Shown here one piece after another: positions 60,567 through 64,000 of a stretch of DNA of 64,000 nt. Source of the DNA: DASQBT01 sp963746955 (GTDB taxonomy: Bacteria; Pseudomonadota; Gammaproteobacteria; Burkholderiales; Thiobacillaceae); contig CAVVDR010000025.1 of the NCBI GenBank assembly GCA_963746955.1, forward strand, positions 1-64,000, in the 5' to 3' direction. Each line of letters starts with the position of its first letter. Position 1 is the stretch's first letter. Under the pieces are notes generated by a model, which was not told where the DNA came from, made no database searches, and saw nothing but the letters and a program-made list of their open reading frames with translations. A program made the translations under genes and the position numbers.

Positions 60567-61295
60567 TTATTGGATCCTGCCAACCGCCTTTCGTGCTCCG
60601 AAGATGGCGTTGCCAACGCGGACCATCGTCGCGCCCTCCGCGATGGCCCACGGGAAGTCGCCGCTCATGCCCATCGAAAGTTCACTGAATTCGGGCAGAT
60701 CCATGCGCTCGCGCAAAGCGTCGCGCAATTCGCGCAACTGAGCAAAGGCGCGTCGCGTCTGTGCTTCCCCTGCATTCAGACGACCAATGGTCATCAACCC
60801 GCGCAAGCTCAGTCCGGCGAAATTCGCCTCAAGAATCATTTCGACCAATGGGACAAGATCGGCCGGCGCGATGCCGTGCTTGTTGGGATCCTCTTCAACG
60901 TTGATCTGGATCAGCGCGTTGCATGTGATGCCCGCGATTTGCGCCGCATCGTTCAGCCGGCGGGCGAGCTCGAGCCTGTCGACCGAATGGATCCACTGAA
61001 ATGCTGCGGGAACACTGCGCGCCTTGTTGGATTGAAGATGCCCGATAAGGTGCCATTCGAGGGGAGGAACTGTCGCCGACAAGACATGCAGCGAGGTCTG
61101 CTTGTCGAGCGCTTCCCGTACCCGATTCTCGCCGAATACGATCTGGCCCGTGTGGACGGCCGCCATCACCGCTTCGGCTGGATGCGCCTTGGAGACTGCG
61201 ATCAGGCGAACCTCGCGACGGTCTCTGCCGGCGCGGCGCGCAGCCTCGTCGATTTGCTCGTGTATCGCTGCCAGCCGACTGGCCATATCGTGCAT
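60567..61295 (-). CDS. yggS: PLP homeostasis protein, YggS/PLPBP family
   Basis: 242 residues, alanine-racemase-N fold binding PLP without known catalytic activity. The PLP Lys is in LIAVSKAHPAEAV; the phosphate contacts include LSMGMSGDFPWAIAEGATMVRVGNAIFG. EWHLIGHLQSNKAR is the family hallmark. AAGG lies 8 nt before ATG 61295; ATG 61286 and a further-upstream start at 61331 are less likely. It regulates free PLP and amino-acid pools in other bacteria. It is upstream of glyQ on the same strand. Confidence 0.94.
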   Translation of the reverse strand: MHDMASRLAAIHEQIDEAARRAGRDRREVRLIAVSKAHPAEAVMAAVHTGQIVFGENRVREALDKQTSLHVLSATVPPLEWHLIGHLQSNKARSVPAAFQWIHSVDRLELARRLNDAAQIAGITCNALIQINVEEDPNKHGIAPADLVPLVEMILEANFAGLSLRGLMTIGRLNAGEAQTRRAFAQLRELRDALRERMDLPEFSELSMGMSGDFPWAIAEGATMVRVGNAIFGARKAVGRIQ

Positions 61296-61717
61296 CGGGT
61301 AAGCCTTATGCTCGGATAGTTCAAGCTGCATTTACGACTCGCTTAAGCAAGATCGCCGATTTTCGGCGCGGGTTTCCATTCTGTTCCCGTGCGCCCAGAT
61401 TGTCGTGGAATTCTCAAGCCGGACTGACGACACCCGGATCGCAGGTTGAAACCAAGAAAACGACGGACCCATTCCTGATCTTCTTATGGCTTGAAGGCAA
61501 CTTTCCTTCGGTGCGTCAACATTTCTTCATAACCGGCCGATGGGTGTCGGAAACTCATATTTATTGCCCGTGGGGAGTTGGCCGATTTTCCAGACGACAA
61601 CAACATTTACCTTTCCAATCAACAGCCTACAAATGGGCTGCGAGTCCGAAGAAAGTCGGCATTGAGTTTGCATTAGTTTGGACAAGGGCGATGCCCGTTT
61701 AAAGAAAGGAAGCAATC
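61296..61717. other. intergenic region between yggS and the mini-protein pair
   Basis: 422 bp between divergent units, presumably holding both promoters. A TTGCATTAG / TTTGGACAAG region lies shortly before the first mini-gene. I saw no clear repeat or operator. Confidence 0.35.
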
Positions 61718-61873
61718 ATGAAAGTACGTTTTGGCAAGAACCTGTTTATGATGGAACTGTCCTCCCAGCCGTTTGCCTGGTTCCAGGGAGAGACCGAGCG
61801 CATGCGCCTGTTCAGTCTGTCCTTGCTGTTCGTCCAGTTTTCCCTGTTTGGCCGTCGACTCTGTGCCTACTGA
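61718..61873 (+). CDS. 51-residue mini-protein, first of a related tandem pair
   Basis: Starts MKVRFGKNLFMMEL. A good AAGGAAG ribosome site lies 5 nt upstream of the ATG. The C-terminal half (GETERMRLFSLSLLFVQFSL) is amphipathic and hydrophobic. The next ORF repeats this pattern (GRTARLSMYSLSVLFVELRL), so the two are probably duplicated copies. No homologue recognised. Confidence 0.6.
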   Translation: MKVRFGKNLFMMELSSQPFAWFQGETERMRLFSLSLLFVQFSLFGRRLCAY

Positions 61874-61877
61874 AAAC

Positions 61878-62045
61878 GTGAACTTTTGTCTGGGTCGCAG
61901 TTTGATGCTGCGATTGGGCTTCAGCCGTCTGGCCTTGGGTTATTTCCTGGGCCGAACCGCGCGCCTGTCCATGTACTCCCTGTCAGTCCTCTTTGTGGAA
62001 CTGCGTTTGACCCGTTACCTGGATCAACATAGGCAACACATCTAG
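61878..62045 (+). CDS. 55-residue mini-protein, second of a related tandem pair
   Basis: Frame starts at a GTG 4 nt after the first mini-gene's stop, with no strong ribosome site of its own, which suggests coupled translation. It reads VNFCLGRSLMLRLGFSRLAL onward and contains the SLSVLFV block that matches the first copy. Its end overlaps the sensor-kinase gene's end by 4 bp, convergent. Confidence 0.5.
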   Translation: MNFCLGRSLMLRLGFSRLALGYFLGRTARLSMYSLSVLFVELRLTRYLDQHRQHI

Positions 62046-63331
62046 CGCGTTGCTTGAATTTCCAGTTCGGCCTCCAGGCCGCCTTGCGGCCGGTTGCGCA
62101 AGCGGATTCTCCAGCCATTGGCTTCCGCCAGTTGTTTCACAATTGCCAGCCCCAAACCTGTTCCTCCGGTGGTTTTGGCACGGGAGACATCGAGGCGATA
62201 AAACGGACGAAACACCTTGTCCAACTCTTCCTCCGGAATCCCTGGCCCATTATCCAGCACCCGAATACGCACCCAATTCTTATCCCTCACAAGCCTCAAG
62301 CCAATCTCGCCGCCGCCATAGCGCCGCGCGTTTTCCAGCAGATTGGACAGGATGCGGGCCAGGGCCTGCCGGCCGATTCGGATGGTACAGGCTTGGGCCT
62401 CGACCCGCACGCCCCCGGTTCGGGACGCGATCTCTCGAAGGGCCTGGTCCAACTCCACCTCCTCGGGTTCTTCGACCTTGAAGCTGCGGGCCAGGTCTAG
62501 ATAGCCGCTGATAAGCGTATTCATTTCCTCCAAGTCCTGTCCGATCCCTTCTATCCGCTTGGAGTCCGGCCGCTCCTGCAACAATTCCAGCGCCAGCCGG
62601 GCCCGGGTAAGCGGCGTGCGCAGATCGTGCGAGACGCCCGCCAGCAAGGTGGTGCGGTTTTCCAGCAAGGCCTGAACTTCCCGGCTCATGCGGTTAAACC
62701 TTCGGGCCAATTCCGCCAGTTCCTGCGGACCGCCTTCCGGCAGGGGCGCAGGGAAATGGCCCGCGCCCACCTGTTCGGCGGCCCGGGCGGCCCGAGCCAA
62801 AGGAACGGTGATACGCCGCACCAGCACCAGCGCAGTTAGCAGCACCAGGAACGCACCCAGGGATAGCAGCGTCACCGCCGCCAACGGCGGGCGCACGGCA
62901 TAACGGTTAGGAAAAAAGCCGGCCCTCAGCTCCCTGCCACCCACTGGGATGGCAACCCAGACTGACGCGTCCTGGCGACGGCCCGAGAGGGACAGTGCAT
63001 GCCCCAATCGCTTCGAAAGGGCCTGGACAACTTGTCTCTTGAAGGCAAAATGAGGTGCCGGAACAGGATCGGCTAGAGGCTGCGCTGTCAGCCGCAACCC
63101 GTGCCTGTAGGCCAGTTCTTCCTCGAAGGCCGGACGGGTGATTGGCGGCAGTTCAACCCAAGTCTGGGCGGACAATATCACCAGACCCGCCAGATCGTCC
63201 GCCGAGCGCTGGGCCACCGGCAGCACCAGGGTGCGATAGACCACCCAATATGCCGCCGCCTGGAACAGCACGAAGGCCAGAGCCAGAATCAGGGCGGTCC
63301 GGGAATACAGCGAAGCAGGCTTTAGCCTCAT
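62042..63331 (-). CDS. envZ: EnvZ-like membrane sensor histidine kinase
   Basis: 429 residues. TM1 (ALILALAFVLFQAAAYWVVY), a periplasmic sensor region (about 35-160), TM2 (LAAVTLLSLGAFLVLLTALVLV), a HAMP linker, and the HisKA phosphoacceptor His in LLAGVSHDLRTPLTRARLAL. The ATPase domain has N box NLLENARRYGG, G1 DNGPGIPEEEL, F box FRPFYRLD and G2 GGTGLGLAIVKQL. The S-H-D-L-R-T-P-L-T-R pattern and length match EnvZ. It overlaps the response regulator by 4 bp (ATGA). Stimulus probably osmolarity or envelope state; not shown by sequence. Confidence 0.85.
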   Translation of the reverse strand: MRLKPASLYSRTALILALAFVLFQAAAYWVVYRTLVLPVAQRSADDLAGLVILSAQTWVELPPITRPAFEEELAYRHGLRLTAQPLADPVPAPHFAFKRQVVQALSKRLGHALSLSGRRQDASVWVAIPVGGRELRAGFFPNRYAVRPPLAAVTLLSLGAFLVLLTALVLVRRITVPLARAARAAEQVGAGHFPAPLPEGGPQELAELARRFNRMSREVQALLENRTTLLAGVSHDLRTPLTRARLALELLQERPDSKRIEGIGQDLEEMNTLISGYLDLARSFKVEEPEEVELDQALREIASRTGGVRVEAQACTIRIGRQALARILSNLLENARRYGGGEIGLRLVRDKNWVRIRVLDNGPGIPEEELDKVFRPFYRLDVSRAKTTGGTGLGLAIVKQLAEANGWRIRLRNRPQGGLEAELEIQATR

Positions 63332-64000
63332 ACTTTTCCGGCTGGGGCAAACAAATAGCCCTGTCCCCAAACCGTCTTGATGTAACGCGGATTGGTCGCA
63401 TCCGCTTCGATCTTCTTGCGTAATCGGTTGACCCGCACGTCGACGCTGCGATCAAACGGATCGCGTTCAAAGCCGCGCAGTTGATCCATCAGCCAGTCGC
63501 GCGAAAGCGCACGGTTGGGGTGCTGCACGAAGATCTCCAGCAGGCTGAATTCGCCGCTGGTCAGCACTACTTCTTCGTCCTCGCGGTTCAAACTGCGGGC
63601 GTCGAGGTTGAAGGTGAAGGGACCAAAGCGCACGATGCGTACATTTCCTTCGTTTGCAAGCGCAGTGCCCCGGCGCAGCACCGCCTTTATGCGGGCCAGC
63701 AATTCACGCGGATTGAAGGGCTTGGGCAGATAGTCATCCGCCCCCACTTCGAGACCAATGATCCGGTCGATGTCCTCGCCCCTGGCGGATAGCATGATGA
63801 TGGGCAGAGCCCCGACTCCGGCCTTGAGTCGCCGGGCAATGGAAAGCCCATCCTCGCCGGGCATCATCAGGTCCAGAACGACGAGGCTTGGAACCCGCTC
63901 CGCCAGCAGAGTATCGAGCGCCTCGGCGCCATCGGCCTGTTCCACCTCATAGCCCTGACTGTCCAGATATTCCGTCAACAGGTCGCGGATGCCCGGGTCG
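63328..64000 (-). CDS. ompR: OmpR-like response regulator, 5' end outside the window
   Basis: At least 224 residues; the coding frame runs off the right edge, so only the first few residues, including the start codon and the acidic pocket, are missing. Receiver phosphoacceptor Asp in LVVLDLMMPGEDG, Thr/Ser switch in MLSARGED, Lys in YLPKPFNPREL. C-terminal winged-helix DNA-binding domain with LTSGEFSLLEIFVQHPNRALSRDWLMDQLRG (segmental description) and SVDVRVNRLRKKIEADATNPRYIKTVWGQGYLF. It regulates target promoters, typically porin genes in OmpR systems. Coupled to the kinase. Confidence 0.9.
   Translation of the reverse strand, partial: DPGIRDLLTEYLDSQGYEVEQADGAEALDTLLAERVPSLVVLDLMMPGEDGLSIARRLKAGVGALPIIMLSARGEDIDRIIGLEVGADDYLPKPFNPRELLARIKAVLRRGTALANEGNVRIVRFGPFTFNLDARSLNREDEEVVLTSGEFSLLEIFVQHPNRALSRDWLMDQLRGFERDPFDRSVDVRVNRLRKKIEADATNPRYIKTVWGQGYLFAPAGKV

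Noticed and set aside
1..64000. CRISPR array, rRNA or tRNA genes
   Set aside because: No regularly spaced repeats, and I recognised no cloverleaf or rRNA sequence by eye; a tRNA scan was not possible.

Overview
This 64 kb window looks like chromosome from a GC-rich environmental betaproteobacterium, probably of the Nitrosomonadales type. That is inferred from gene order (mutM; rsmD-coaD-ferredoxin; an M16 peptidase pair divergent from ftsY-ftsE-ftsX-rpoH; trpE...trpGDC; gph-rpe; apaG-mltA; murU-amgK divergent from lptD-surA-pdxA-rsmA; glyQ-glyS-gmhB-plsC; an OmpR/EnvZ pair), not from any rRNA marker. I saw no rRNA, tRNA or CRISPR array.

Layout. (1) Positions 1-5181 form an accessory block: a small membrane protein, an isoprenylcysteine-methyltransferase-like protein, a complete IS1182-family insertion sequence (1151-2758), a TetX-like FAD monooxygenase and a membrane-anchored hemerythrin. 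(2) Positions 5653-17216 are housekeeping: mutM, a dynamin-like GTPase, a Cys-containing mini-protein, ferredoxin, coaD, rsmD, two M16 peptidases, ftsY, ftsE, ftsX and rpoH. A 274-bp MITE-like element (9909-10182) fills the rsmD-coaD gap and supplies the coaD ribosome binding site. rpoH has a near-perfect CIRCE operator over its promoter. ftsE and ftsX are linked by two mini-ORFs through three successive ATGA overlaps. (3) Positions 17578-26611 hold an apparent uncharacterised specialised-metabolite locus: an NRPS-like A-T-TE enzyme and a Rieske oxygenase on the plus strand, converging on an operon of an acyl-adenylating enzyme, an isopropylmalate-dehydrogenase-like enzyme and an isochorismatase-aldehyde dehydrogenase fusion. 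Two TPR-sulfotransferases (26743-30464) follow and may or may not belong. This is the best candidate for an undescribed system. (4) Positions 30538-38812 hold a porin and the trp genes, in which trpE is separated from trpGDC by a cytochrome c gene and an empty 514-bp spacer, then gph and rpe. (5) Positions 38901-53683 hold apaG, a 30-residue membrane protein, mltA, a TonB-like protein, a methyltransferase, dsbC, two ubiquinone-pathway hydroxylases, pepP, murU, amgK, lptD, surA, pdxA and rsmA: mostly cell-envelope, ubiquinone and cofactor functions. (6) Positions 53929-64000 hold a secreted protein, gloA, a YgjP-like metalloprotease, plsC, gmhB, glyS, glyQ, a YggS-like protein, a tandem pair of related mini-proteins, and an EnvZ/OmpR-like pair whose regulator runs off the window end.

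How the genes work together: lptD, surA, gmhB, plsC, mltA, murU, amgK and ftsEX serve outer-membrane, LPS and peptidoglycan assembly. trpE/G/D/C cover the pathway from chorismate to indole-3-glycerol phosphate. The two hydroxylases serve ubiquinone synthesis. The 17.6-26.6 kb locus has an adenylating, carrier-bound core with oxidative tailoring enzymes but no visible dedicated regulator or exporter.

Limits: starts were chosen by eye from Shine-Dalgarno spacing and family length, and no database search was run.
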